Positions 1 through 5,571 are shown, numbered from the stretch's first letter. The stretch is DNA of 7,793 nucleotides from a bacterium (GCA_029218485.1 JAQXRK010000126.1:1-7793); one strand, 5' to 3'. Program-made: numbers and translations. The notes: a model not told the origin generated them from the sequence alone.

Positions 1-117
1 GCGGGAAACAGTTCCGGCGCTTCGCCCCATCCTTTGCGCTACGGCTTTGAATGTTCCGTATTTTTGATAGAGCTTCCACATCAGTTCTTTTTCCACTTGC
101 GTGACACGCGTTGACAT
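1..117 (-). CDS. Partial small protein with helix-turn-helix-like N-terminus
   Basis: Only the first 39 codons are inside the window; the gene runs off the left edge. The ATG (117-115) overlaps the TAA of the upstream 93-residue gene as TAATG, which implies translational coupling and a shared transcript. The visible protein starts MSTRVTQVEKELMWKLYQKY and continues with a stretch (GTFKAVAQRMGRSAGTVSR) that reads as a helix-turn-helix: a 'kavAqrmGrSagTVsR' pattern as in small DNA-binding proteins and resolvase C-termini. From this I infer a DNA-binding protein, perhaps a regulator or an accessory protein of a mobile element. The family cannot be fixed without the remaining sequence. Confidence 0.6.
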   Translation of the reverse strand, partial: MSTRVTQVEKELMWKLYQKYGTFKAVAQRMGRSAGTVSR

Positions 118-398
118 TACTTTGTTGCCGCGCTTTTAGCGGCTTCTTCTTCCAAAATCCTCTTTGCTTCCTCTGGGGTCATTGTTTTCTTCGATCTGGA
201 AGTCTTTGCATTAGTCTGGGTCAACAGGCGGTTGTCGGTATCGGCCATAGCTGTTTCGTAAGAATGTTTGATACGGTCAAGGGCTTTTACTGGCTCTGCA
301 CCATACTTTTGCAGCTTCTCGTTTTCCTCGGCAATCTTTTTGAAGAAGTTGTCGGGAATAATGATAATGTCTCTATCAAGGTCGATAGTCACACGCAT
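117..398 (-). CDS. Hypothetical 93-residue protein, first gene of a leftward two-gene operon
   Basis: I do not recognise this protein. It begins MRVTIDLDRDIIIIPDNFFK, a short beta-rich stretch, followed by a charged, probably helical middle and a Lys/Glu/Ala-rich C-terminus (TPEEAKRILEEEAAKSAATK). No membrane segment, Cys or signal peptide is seen. I chose ATG at 398 over an in-frame TTG at 404: the AGGAGG (minus strand, 412-407) lies 8 bases from the ATG but only 2 from the TTG. Its stop overlaps the start of the next leftward gene (TAATG), so the two are probably translated together. Transcription most likely starts from the TTGACA/TATATA promoter at 500-472. The small size and the AT-rich divergent setting resemble accessory genes of conjugative or plasmid-like elements; that is inference. 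Confidence 0.7.
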   Translation of the reverse strand: MRVTIDLDRDIIIIPDNFFKKIAEENEKLQKYGAEPVKALDRIKHSYETAMADTDNRLLTQTNAKTSRSKKTMTPEEAKRILEEEAAKSAATK

Positions 399-430
399 TT
401 GCAATTCCTCCTAAAAAAAGAAAAATGTAC

Positions 431-453
431 GAATTTGGCGAAATCACCAATTC
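431..453 (-). promoter_or_regulatory. Imperfect inverted repeat in the leader of the leftward operon
   Basis: On the minus strand GAATTGG (453-447) and CCAAATTC (438-431) form inverted arms with one bulged base around an 8-base centre. The site sits just downstream of the predicted start (about 465) and 33 bases before the ATG at 398. It could be a repressor operator, for example for the helix-turn-helix protein encoded by this operon, or a weak leader hairpin. The arms are short, so confidence is modest. Confidence 0.3.
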
Positions 454-468
454 TTTGTAAAATCTATC

Positions 469-494
469 ATATATATATATATATATATATATAT
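469..494. repeat. (AT)13 dinucleotide microsatellite
   Basis: Thirteen uninterrupted AT units fill exactly the stretch between a minus-strand TTGACA (500-495) and the transcribed leader. The tract therefore supplies both the spacer and the -10 of the leftward promoter. Tracts of this length are prone to slippage during replication. Confidence 0.95.
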
Positions 495-500
495 TGTCAA
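472..500 (-). promoter_or_regulatory. Sigma-A-type promoter of the leftward two-gene operon
   Basis: A perfect -35 TTGACA (500-495) is followed by a 17-base spacer and TATATA (477-472) on the minus strand. Both the spacer and the -10 consist of the AT repeat, so the exact -10 register is not unique. Transcription would begin near 465 and give a leader of about 65 bases before the ATG at 398. Confidence 0.65.
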
Positions 501-590
501 GAGTTTTGCGGAAATTTGTTGTAAATAACTGAAATACAGTAAAACAATCCTAAATCAAGTGAAACTCTGCCCTTCTAACAATAATTCTAT

Positions 591-639
591 TGAAATTTGA
601 TGAAATTCGATTAATTTTACTCGCATTTGCTGAATTTCA
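591..639. repeat. TGAAATT short repeats in the divergent intergenic region
   Basis: TGAAATTTGA (591-600) is followed directly by TGAAATTCGA (601-610), a 10-bp tandem pair with one mismatch. TGAATTTCA (631-639) carries the same motif in inverse orientation, so TGAAATTC (601-608) and GAATTTCA (632-639) are perfect inverted arms. The sites lie in the otherwise empty region between the two divergent operons. They could be protein-binding sites for an element-encoded regulator or replication protein. Because the motif is AT-rich, chance repetition is possible. Confidence 0.4.
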
Positions 640-749
640 GCGATTTTCATTGGAACGGTGACGGTGAAAGCAAAAATCCGCTTCGTGAGAGTATTGACCT
701 CACATTTCCGCCGCCGCGCCTCGTATTTTTTTGTTTCCCGAATATACCC

Positions 750-796
750 CCGCCACCCGGTTATGCTATTAGGCTTGCCGTGTGGCGGTCTTTTTT
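750..796 (+). terminator. Rho-independent terminator without an obvious upstream gene
   Basis: CCGCCAC (750-756) pairs with GTGGCGG (782-788). After one mismatch the stem continues with CGG (758-760) against CCG (778-780). The right arm is followed at once by TCTTTTTT (789-796). This is a well-formed plus-strand terminator, yet no convincing plus-strand gene precedes it. It may end a short untranslated RNA from the 500-750 region, or insulate the promoter that follows at 795-823 from read-through. Confidence 0.65.
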
Positions 797-823
797 GATT
801 TTTCTAAAAATTTTTGGTATAAT
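795..823 (+). promoter_or_regulatory. Strong extended -10 promoter of the rightward element operon
   Basis: TTGATT (795-800), a 17-base spacer and a perfect TATAAT (818-823) preceded by TGg (815-817) make an extended -10 sigma-A promoter. The -35 overlaps the end of the T-tract of the preceding terminator. Predicted start is near 830, about 70 bases before the ATG at 901. Confidence 0.8.
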
Positions 824-900
824 ATATATACAAAGTAAAGGAAAAATAAAGAAATTCCCGCACTTTTGAATACTAAAAATTATAATAAAGGAGTATGTTT

Positions 901-1146
901 ATGGCATATAATCGACGCGAAGAAGATATGTTCCGCTATTTCATCAGCGGATTAGACCAAAAGATGCAAGCCCAGTTGAGTTTGATGTTTGCACACAACA
1001 AAATTATGGCGGGGGAAGAACACCGCCGCGAAATGGAGCAAATGAAAAGAGAAATTACCGAAGATGTATTATCCCGCATCAGCGTCCGTTTAGAGGATGA
1101 AGCATTGAAGCAGTTGCGTGATATGCTGAACAGCCTCGGGCAGTAA
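901..1146 (+). CDS. Hypothetical 81-residue helical protein, first gene of the rightward operon
   Basis: I do not recognise this protein. It is almost wholly predicted helical and rich in Met, Arg, Glu and Gln. From about residue 36 to 80 it shows spaced hydrophobic residues in a charged background (EEHRREMEQMKREITEDVLS and on), suggesting a coiled coil or oligomerisation segment. No membrane segment or Cys is present. AAAGGAG (887-893) lies 7 bases before ATG 901 but only 1 base before an in-frame ATG at 895, so 901 is the start. It stands 12 bases before the winged-helix gene at 1159 and is clearly in one operon with it, driven by the promoter at 795-823. It could be an accessory protein for replication or maintenance of a mobile element, but nothing in the sequence proves that. 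Confidence 0.75.
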   Translation: MAYNRREEDMFRYFISGLDQKMQAQLSLMFAHNKIMAGEEHRREMEQMKREITEDVLSRISVRLEDEALKQLRDMLNSLGQ

Positions 1147-1158
1147 GGAGGAAAGATT

Positions 1159-1755
1159 ATGCCTCCAATTACTTTCCCCAATCAAAGAATGGTGCGTGTC
1201 CATAGAGAAGCCGCAAAGTCCGATTTCCTCGGTATCAAAAACGAAAACTGGCAAGCCGCGTCCCGTGATCTCGGTGCTCATGCCTTGCAGTTGTATCTAT
1301 ATCTCGCATCCAACGCAAACAATTATACTGTCGCTCTGTCCCCTGTGGCGGTCAGACAGGCTATTGGAATGGCTCGCTCTACATACCATGACCAGTTCCA
1401 TAAACTTGTCGATAGGGGCTATTTAGTGCCATCCAACGGCAATACCTTTGAGTTCTACGAAGTCCCACAAGCCGCCACGCAGACGCAAAAAGAAGTGTCG
1501 GCAAACGGATTGGATTTTGAAGAAAATCCGTGCCGCGACGAACAGGGAGGCTCTTGCGGTCAATCTGTATTGCCAGAGGATATAGAAATAAATAATAACA
1601 ATTCCATAGATAATTCGGGAATAAATAATGCGAATAATCCAGAAGTGAAAGAAACAATCCGCAAGCCAGAAGTAAAGGAAATCGTAATATCCAGACCAGT
1701 AGCACGGGGTAAGGAAAGACCCAAACCCATCCAAAAGGCAGAGTTCGTATTCTAA
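1159..1755 (+). CDS. 198-residue protein with a winged-helix-like segment, possibly replication-related
   Basis: AAGGAGGAAAGATT stands directly before the ATG, an excellent ribosome site. Residues about 35 to 98 read as a winged helix-turn-helix: a helix ending in LGAHALQLYLYLASNANN, then a recognition-helix-like stretch (VAVRQAIGMARSTYHDQFHK), then a wing (LVDRGYLVPSNGNTFEFYEV). This layout resembles the N-terminal DNA-binding domains of phage replisome organisers and some plasmid initiators. The second half is low in complexity, with an Asn-rich linker (about residues 145-160) and a basic Lys/Pro-rich tail, as expected for a flexible region that contacts a partner. Its stop overlaps the next ATG as TAATG, so a third gene was coupled to it. 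A regulator or an initiator are both possible; I infer a role in element maintenance. Confidence 0.7.
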   Translation: MPPITFPNQRMVRVHREAAKSDFLGIKNENWQAASRDLGAHALQLYLYLASNANNYTVALSPVAVRQAIGMARSTYHDQFHKLVDRGYLVPSNGNTFEFYEVPQAATQTQKEVSANGLDFEENPCRDEQGGSCGQSVLPEDIEINNNNSIDNSGINNANNPEVKETIRKPEVKEIVISRPVARGKERPKPIQKAEFVF

Positions 1756-1907
1756 TGGCAACCTATGAAGATAATGCGTATAACTGGCTGAAACGCAAAG
1801 GGCTTGGGAATGACCATCTATATGTTTTCGTAGAAGTACCGGACAACGCATCGGGCCTCAAGATCAGACCGTTGGAGCGGCACTTCGGGCAGGCTCGTAC
1901 GACATGA
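1755..1907 (+). pseudogene. Chimeric 50-codon ORF: element gene start fused to dapF remains
   Basis: The ATG overlaps the stop of the winged-helix gene (TAATG), so ribosomes should enter this frame. The first dozen codons (MATYEDNAYNWLK) do not fit DapF and presumably are the 5' end of the third gene of the element operon. From about codon 15 the frame reads KGLGNDHLYVFVEVPDNAS and later RHFG, which fits the N-terminal region of diaminopimelate epimerase (usual pattern K-M-x-G-L-G-N-D-Y-x-Y-V ... D-R-H-F-G). The frame ends at a TGA (1905-1907) just after a one-base deletion. The joint lies near 1797, where element and dapF sequence are alike (AAACGCAAAGGG against the AAAATGCAAGGG expected). 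The product, if made, is a non-functional fusion peptide. Confidence 0.65.
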
Positions 1908-2190
1908 TCTGGATACCCAATTCAGACATTGCAGATTTCATGATGCGCGCCGATGGCAGCGAAGCCAAAATGTGTGGCTACGGCATCCGCTGTGTTGGGA
2001 AATCTGTCATGACAAAGGTTATACAGATAAAACGCATCTGACCATTGAAATCCTGTCCGGTATTCGTAAGCTTCTTCTGATGGTGAAATCCGGAAACGTA
2101 CAGGCTGTATCGGTAAATATGGGAATAGCCGTCTGCGAAACACCTATGCCATTGACGGTTGCGATAGGGATATGGGTAGGAATCCCCGTC
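1797..2190 (+). pseudogene. dapF: Decayed diaminopimelate epimerase gene (dapF), truncated at both ends
   Basis: DapF converts LL- to meso-diaminopimelate in lysine and peptidoglycan synthesis. Pieces of it appear in three successive frames. From 1797: GLGNDHLYVFVEV and RHFG. From about 1898: YDMIWIPNSDIADF and ADGSEAKMCGYGIRCVGK (1949-2002). From about 2005: HDKGYTDKTHLTIEILSGIR followed by VQAVSVNMG. Each frame change equals one lost base, near 1893 (GGG CAG GC TCG) and near 2009 (GTC AT GAC, probably once GTC TAT GAC). The family signature C-G-N-G-x-R-C reads CGYGIRC, with Asn replaced by Tyr; three codons also seem missing before ADGS. Family members have about 270-280 residues with a second catalytic Cys in the C-terminal half; here homology fades after about residue 120-150. 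A late echo of V-S-M-G-N-P-H may survive as DMGRNPR (about 2170-2190). The gene is plainly dead. Confidence 0.85.
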
Positions 2191-2195
2191 AAAGG

Positions 2196-2228
2196 AAAAC
2201 CCCGGAATTGTAACAATTCCGGGGTTTT
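2196..2228 (-). terminator. Perfect 15-bp hairpin terminator after rpsI (bidirectional)
   Basis: AAAACCCCGGAATTG (2196-2210) and CAATTCCGGGGTTTT (2214-2228) are exact reverse complements around a 3-base loop (TAA). The A-run on one side and T-run on the other let it work on both strands. It lies 28 bases beyond the rpsI stop and must end the rplM-rpsI transcript. It would also stop read-through from the dapF remnant side. Confidence 0.93.
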
Positions 2229-2256
2229 GGATGCTTTTGCGATGAAGAAGTACAGT

Positions 2257-2649
2257 TTAGCGCTTGCTGAACTGCGGCGCGCGGCGGGCTGCATGCAGAC
2301 CGTACTTTTTGCGCTCCTTCATTCTCGGATCGCGGGTCAGGAAACCGGCCTTCTTGAGAACGCCGCGCAGCTCCGGATCGGCAACGATCAGCGCACGGGA
2401 AACGCCGTGGCGGATTGCGCCGGCCTGTCCGGTGGTGCCGCCGCCGTAAACGTTGACGTTGACGTCAAACTTGGACAGCGTGCCGGTCAGGTTCAGGGGA
2501 GCGCGGACGATCATCTTCAGCGTTTCGAGACCGAAGTAGTCGTCGATATCACGCTTGTTGATCGTGATCTTGCCGGTGCCGGGGAGCAAGCGAACGCGAG
2601 CAACGGACTTTTTCCGTCTGCCGGTGCCAAGATACTGGGTGATAGCCAT
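2257..2649 (-). CDS. rpsI: 30S ribosomal protein S9 (uS9)
   Basis: S9 is a small-subunit protein whose C-terminal tail reaches the P-site tRNA. The 130-residue product has the usual full length. It shows the N-terminal GTGRRKKSVARVRL, the central DIDDYFGLETLK, the family signature GGGTTGQAGAIRHGVSRAL and the basic tail KKYGLHAARRAPQFSKR, whose last residues (SKR) are those that contact tRNA. GAGGAGG precedes the ATG by about 8 bases. It lies 17 bases after rplM on the same strand, the standard rplM-rpsI pair, and is followed by a strong hairpin terminator. Nothing in the reading frame is unusual. Confidence 0.98.
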   Translation of the reverse strand: MAITQYLGTGRRKKSVARVRLLPGTGKITINKRDIDDYFGLETLKMIVRAPLNLTGTLSKFDVNVNVYGGGTTGQAGAIRHGVSRALIVADPELRGVLKKAGFLTRDPRMKERKKYGLHAARRAPQFSKR

Positions 2650-2666
2650 GTTCGTTTCCTCCTCTT

Positions 2667-3098
2667 TTACTTGAGCACGAGCGTTTCGGGCTTCTGCGCG
2701 GCGTTGTTATGCGTCGGGCCGGCATAAATGCGGACCTTCTTGAGCATCTGACGGCCGAGCGGGCCCTTCGGCATCATGCGGCGAATGGACTCGTAAACAG
2801 CAAATTCCGGCTTCGTCTCGAGCAGATGGCGGTAGGTGACTTCCTTCAGTCCGCCCGGATAACCGGTGTGGTGGTAATACTTCTTCTGATCAAGCTTCCG
2901 GCCGGTCATGCGGACCTTGGCAGCGTTGACGATGATGACGTGGTCGCCCGTATCGACATGGGGCGTATATGTGGGCTTATGCTTACCTCTGAGAATGGCT
3001 GCTACCTGCGACGAGAGACGACCAAGGATCATGTCTTCCGCGTCGACAACGTACCAGTTGCGCTCAACGGTTTCGCCTTTGGCCATATAGGTTTTCAT
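2667..3098 (-). CDS. rplM: 50S ribosomal protein L13 (uL13)
   Basis: L13 is an early-assembly protein of the large subunit that binds 23S rRNA. The product of 143 residues matches the family's usual 142-145. It reads MKTYMAKGETVERNWYVVDA at the N-terminus, then LGRLSSQVAAILRGKHKPTY, then VDTGDHVIIVNA, and carries the family signature RRMMPKGPLGRQMLKKVRIY followed by GPTHNNAAQKP. A longer frame reaching an ATG at 3140 exists, but GGAGG (3110-3106) lies 7 bases before the ATG at 3098 and the family begins here. It is the first gene of the rplM-rpsI operon, with a promoter at 3224-3196 and a leader of about 90 bases in which ribosomal-protein feedback could act. Confidence 0.98.
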   Translation of the reverse strand: MKTYMAKGETVERNWYVVDAEDMILGRLSSQVAAILRGKHKPTYTPHVDTGDHVIIVNAAKVRMTGRKLDQKKYYHHTGYPGGLKEVTYRHLLETKPEFAVYESIRRMMPKGPLGRQMLKKVRIYAGPTHNNAAQKPETLVLK

Positions 3099-3189
3099 GG
3101 CGATTCCTCCAAATAAAATATTCATCAAATCGGCAGCCAATCAAGTCGGTCACGAACGGGGCTGTGAACGCAATCCACCGGATGGCACA
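3099..3189 (-). promoter_or_regulatory. 5' leader of rplM-rpsI, possible autoregulatory RNA
   Basis: The predicted transcript carries about 90 untranslated bases before the L13 start. Short arms that could pair are visible on the minus strand, for example CAGCC with GGCTG and CGGT with ACCG. L13 leaders that mediate feedback are known in Firmicutes. I cannot show that this leader has that conserved fold, so the call rests on position and length. Confidence 0.3.
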
Positions 3190-3195
3190 CCGAAC

Positions 3196-3224
3196 AGTTT
3201 ATCAAAGAGGTTTCTTCCTGTCAA
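3196..3224 (-). promoter_or_regulatory. Promoter of rplM-rpsI
   Basis: On the minus strand a perfect TTGACA (3224-3219), a 17-base spacer and TAAACT (3201-3196) preceded by TGa form an extended -10 sigma-A promoter. Transcription should start near 3189. The site lies about 50 bases beyond the stop of the IclR-type gene, so the ribosomal operon does not depend on transcription from that gene. Confidence 0.8.
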
Positions 3225-3272
3225 TCCCTATTTGTGGGAAAAAGTTGATATTTTGCCGCAATCGGAGCGGAA

Positions 3273-4079
3273 TCAGCCATGCATATGCGGAACGCTCGAC
3301 CGGATGTGGTCAAATGCCGCACCGTCATAGCCAAGCGCCCGGGAAATATCGCGCGCGGCGGCCAGCGCCAGCTCCGTCGCCCGTACAAACTCCGGCGAGC
3401 CGATGCGGTGGAACATGCTCACGATGGCGAAGGAGTAGCAGACATTGCCCTTGCTGTCATAGATGGGCGCGGCGACGGACGAGAGGCCGACATGGAATTC
3501 GCTGTTATCCACGGCATACCCTTGCGCGCGGATGCGCTCCAGCTCGGGCTCCAGCTCCTCAAACGTGCGCAGCGTCGTGGGGGTATATGCCTGCATGCCG
3601 TGCTCGGCCAGAATGCGCCGGACCTCGTTTTTCGGCAGATAGGCGAGCATGATCTTGCCCTGCACCGTGCAGTGGGCCGGCAGCTTTGCGCCGACGCGGG
3701 AGACGACGTGGAAGGCGCTGGTGGATTCAATGAAGGAGAGGATCAGCGCTTCGCCCTGCGTGAGCAGCGCCAGGCTGATGGACTCGTTGGTCTCGGTCGA
3801 TACGGCCTGCATGTATGGCTTTGCAATGGCGGTGATATTGCGCGTGCATCCGGCGGAGCAGCCGAGCTCAAACAGCTTCAGACCCAGCGCGTAGCGCCCG
3901 TCCTGAAGCTGCTCGACCAAGCCCGCATCCCGCATCGTCGAGAGCAGGCGGTGGATGGTGCTCTTGGGAAGCGCGGTGCGCTCACACAGCTCATGGATGG
4001 ACAGCGCATGCTGCCCCGCTTCCAGCGTCTCCAGCAGCTCGATGGCGCGCTGCAATGACTGCACCTGTTTGGTGGGCAT
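3273..4079 (-). CDS. IclR-family transcriptional regulator
   Basis: The 268-residue product has the two-domain plan of IclR proteins. Residues about 7-60 form the winged helix-turn-helix (QSLQRAIELLETLE; LSIHELCERTALPKSTIHRL; MRDAGLVEQ; GRYALGLKLFELG). Residues about 85-255 form the effector-binding domain, with the typical PAHCTVQGKIMLAYLP (134-149) and GYAVDNSEFHVGLSSVAAPI (187-206). The start at MPTKQVQSLQRA is preferred because the family begins so and AGGAG lies upstream (4095-4091, 11 bases, slightly long); an upstream ATG at 4148 would lie upstream of the predicted promoter. IclR proteins usually sense a small carbon or nitrogen metabolite and control a neighbouring catabolic operon. 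The adjacent amidohydrolase, on the same strand, is the natural target, with possible operators at 5572-5685. The ligand cannot be deduced. Confidence 0.95.
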   Translation of the reverse strand: MPTKQVQSLQRAIELLETLEAGQHALSIHELCERTALPKSTIHRLLSTMRDAGLVEQLQDGRYALGLKLFELGCSAGCTRNITAIAKPYMQAVSTETNESISLALLTQGEALILSFIESTSAFHVVSRVGAKLPAHCTVQGKIMLAYLPKNEVRRILAEHGMQAYTPTTLRTFEELEPELERIRAQGYAVDNSEFHVGLSSVAAPIYDSKGNVCYSFAIVSMFHRIGSPEFVRATELALAAARDISRALGYDGAAFDHIRSSVPHMHG

Positions 4080-4103
4080 GGCGGGTCTGTCTCCTTTTTG
4101 TTT

Positions 4104-4133
4104 ACTATAGCATAGAGAGGCTGCCGTTAACAA
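4104..4133 (-). promoter_or_regulatory. Promoter of the IclR-family gene
   Basis: Minus-strand TTGTTA (4133-4128), an 18-base spacer and TATAGT (4109-4104) preceded by TGc form an extended -10 promoter. Predicted start is near 4097, leaving a very short leader to the ATG at 4079. The -35 lies inside the loop of an inverted repeat (4119-4144), so the gene could be autoregulated there. Confidence 0.65.
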
Positions 4134-4144
4134 GCACGGCAGCC
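4119..4144 (-). promoter_or_regulatory. 9-bp inverted repeat enclosing the iclR-type -35 element
   Basis: GGCTGCCGT (4119-4127) and ACGGCAGCC (4136-4144) are perfect arms around an 8-base loop. Read on the minus strand it follows the amidohydrolase and the permease tail and ends in TCTCTATG, a poor T-tract, so it could be a weak terminator. Its loop contains most of the -35 of the next promoter, so an operator is the other reading. Confidence 0.5.
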
Positions 4145-4156
4145 CCATTCCGGATA

Positions 4157-4231
4157 TCAGTTTTCATCGGTTTTTTCGCGTTCCTTCTTCGGCCGGAACA
4201 CAACGTTCAGCAGCAGATGCCCATGATGACA
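4157..4231 (-). pseudogene. C-terminal remnant of a probable permease
   Basis: Directly after the amidohydrolase stop the minus strand reads LLLNVVFRPKKEREKTDEN and then TGA (4159-4157). A hydrophobic run followed by a highly charged short tail is the usual end of a multi-helix transporter. In the overlapping frame the bases before it read VIMGI (4229-4215), so one lost base near 4213 would give a continuous VIMGILLLNVVF helix end. There is no start codon or ribosome site, and the rest of the gene is gone. Nucleobase permeases of the NCS1 and NCS2 families commonly sit beside cytosine-deaminase-like enzymes, which makes such a permease the best guess. The fragment is short, so the assignment is inference. 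Confidence 0.5.
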
Positions 4232-5473
4232 TCAGAGCAGCACGGCCTTGCGCTCAAACGAGGCAATGACTCGACCCTGACGGATGATGTACGGGCGCGA
4301 TGCGCGGGTGCGCAGGGCCTCCTGTACATTGTCGGCGTCGATGATGTTCAGGTCCGCATCGTTGCCGACCTCGATGCCGTACTTTGCACCCGGATCGAAG
4401 ATTTTCATCGAGCGGGATGTCAGCATGTCGAAGACCAGCCGGGCCGTTTCCGGCGTGTTGTACTGGCTGGTATACGCGCCGATCAGGCCGTAATCCAGCG
4501 GATCGCCCGTACCATAGAGATGGAAGCCGTCGCAGATGGTGTCCTGCGCGGTCGCGATGTTGATGCCCATGTCCACCATCTCGCGGATGCGCGTCACGCC
4601 GCGTGTGCGCGGTTCCGCATCGATGCCCATGATCGCCAGCACCTGCGTGTTGGTGCAGATGTTCATACCGGCAGCCTTGATGAGCTTCATGACCTTGATA
4701 GCATGCGACTGGTTCTGATAGGCGATGGAGGTGCAGTGCCCGCCGGTTACGCGGCCCGCCCAGCCCTTTTGCAGCGTCAGCCAGGCGGTATACTCGAGCG
4801 AGCGGTCGAACATATCCTTGGACTGGTCGATGTGCATGTCGATCAGCGCATCATACTTTTCGGCCAGCTCAAACACAAAATCCACATGCCGCAGCTTGTG
4901 TTCGTCGAGCCATTCCGCGGCGGGCATGCCGCCGGCGATGTCGCAGCCCATGTCCATGGCGGCGTACATCAGCTTATCCGCGCCCTCGTTGCAGAAGATG
5001 CCCTCCTGCGGAAACGCGATCACCTGCAGGTCGCAGATATCCTTTGTCGCCTCCTTGGCCGCAAGAACGCCCTGCAGCGCGGTGAGCTTCGGGTCGAGGT
5101 TGCTGATGTCCACGTTGGTGCGCAGCTTGGTCGTGCCGTACATGACGCACTCGCGGATGGCGCGGGTAGCGCGTGCCTGCACGTCCTCGACCGTGTACGC
5201 GCGGATGCGGTCATGCATGATGTGGATGGAATCCTCAAGCGTCTCCGTGCTGTCCTCGCGGCCGCTGAGGGAGGTGTATGCCTTGTCAAAGTGCATGTGC
5301 GTGTTGACAAATGTGGGCGCGGCCATCCGTTGCTCCGCATCGATGACCTGCAGGTTTTCGATGGCGGATGCATCGATGTGCGGGCGAATCTCCAGATACT
5401 TGCCCTCGTCGCTGATGAGGATGTCCTCGACCGATCCATGTCCGAGAATGCGTGCGTTTTTGATGAGTAACAT
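4232..5473 (-). CDS. Cytosine-deaminase-like metal-dependent amidohydrolase, altered catalytic residue
   Basis: The 413-residue product has the amidohydrolase barrel plan and follows E. coli CodA closely in spacing. Metal ligands appear as HMH (59-61), H214 in DALIDMHIDQ, and D311 in INIATAQDTICDGFHLYG. The substrate-contacting FPQEG (154-158, Q156) and GGHCTSIAY (H246) are also kept. The notable change is at 217: CodA has Glu in H-C-D-E, where it moves protons in catalysis, whereas here the motif is H-I-D-Q. The enzyme should be a cytosolic metal-dependent hydrolase of a heterocycle (deaminase or ring/side-chain amidohydrolase), but cytosine itself is not secure. AAAGGAA lies 7 bases before ATG 5473. 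The gene is led by a promoter at 5620-5591 and followed by permease remains and an IclR regulator, which points to a substrate-inducible scavenging locus. Confidence 0.88.
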   Translation of the reverse strand: MLLIKNARILGHGSVEDILISDEGKYLEIRPHIDASAIENLQVIDAEQRMAAPTFVNTHMHFDKAYTSLSGREDSTETLEDSIHIMHDRIRAYTVEDVQARATRAIRECVMYGTTKLRTNVDISNLDPKLTALQGVLAAKEATKDICDLQVIAFPQEGIFCNEGADKLMYAAMDMGCDIAGGMPAAEWLDEHKLRHVDFVFELAEKYDALIDMHIDQSKDMFDRSLEYTAWLTLQKGWAGRVTGGHCTSIAYQNQSHAIKVMKLIKAAGMNICTNTQVLAIMGIDAEPRTRGVTRIREMVDMGINIATAQDTICDGFHLYGTGDPLDYGLIGAYTSQYNTPETARLVFDMLTSRSMKIFDPGAKYGIEVGNDADLNIIDADNVQEALRTRASRPYIIRQGRVIASFERKAVLL

Positions 5474-5571
5474 GCTGCTGTTCCTTTCTGTTGTTCGTTT
5501 TTTTGCGGGTTGGGTGCTGGTAACAAAGCGTTTGGGAATGAAGTTTGATCAGAAATCGTGCAGAAAAAGGT

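Noticed and set aside
627..869. 80-codon plus-strand frame
   Set aside because: No ribosome site, improbable composition, and it spans both a terminator and a strong promoter.
1972..2727. 251-codon plus-strand frame
   Set aside because: Its first part is one frame of the dapF remnant; the rest runs antisense through the terminator and rpsI into rplM.
3099..3140. N-terminal extension of L13 to an ATG at 3140
   Set aside because: The extension covers the GGAGG site and the family begins at MKTYMAKGE.
3279..4058. 259-codon plus-strand frame
   Set aside because: Antisense shadow of the IclR-family gene.
4080..4148. N-terminal extension of the IclR-family protein
   Set aside because: It would start upstream of the predicted promoter and is unlike the family's N-terminus.
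4055..5470. 471-codon plus-strand frame
   Set aside because: It is antisense to the amidohydrolase, a product of GC-rich codon use; it has no family features and no ribosome site.
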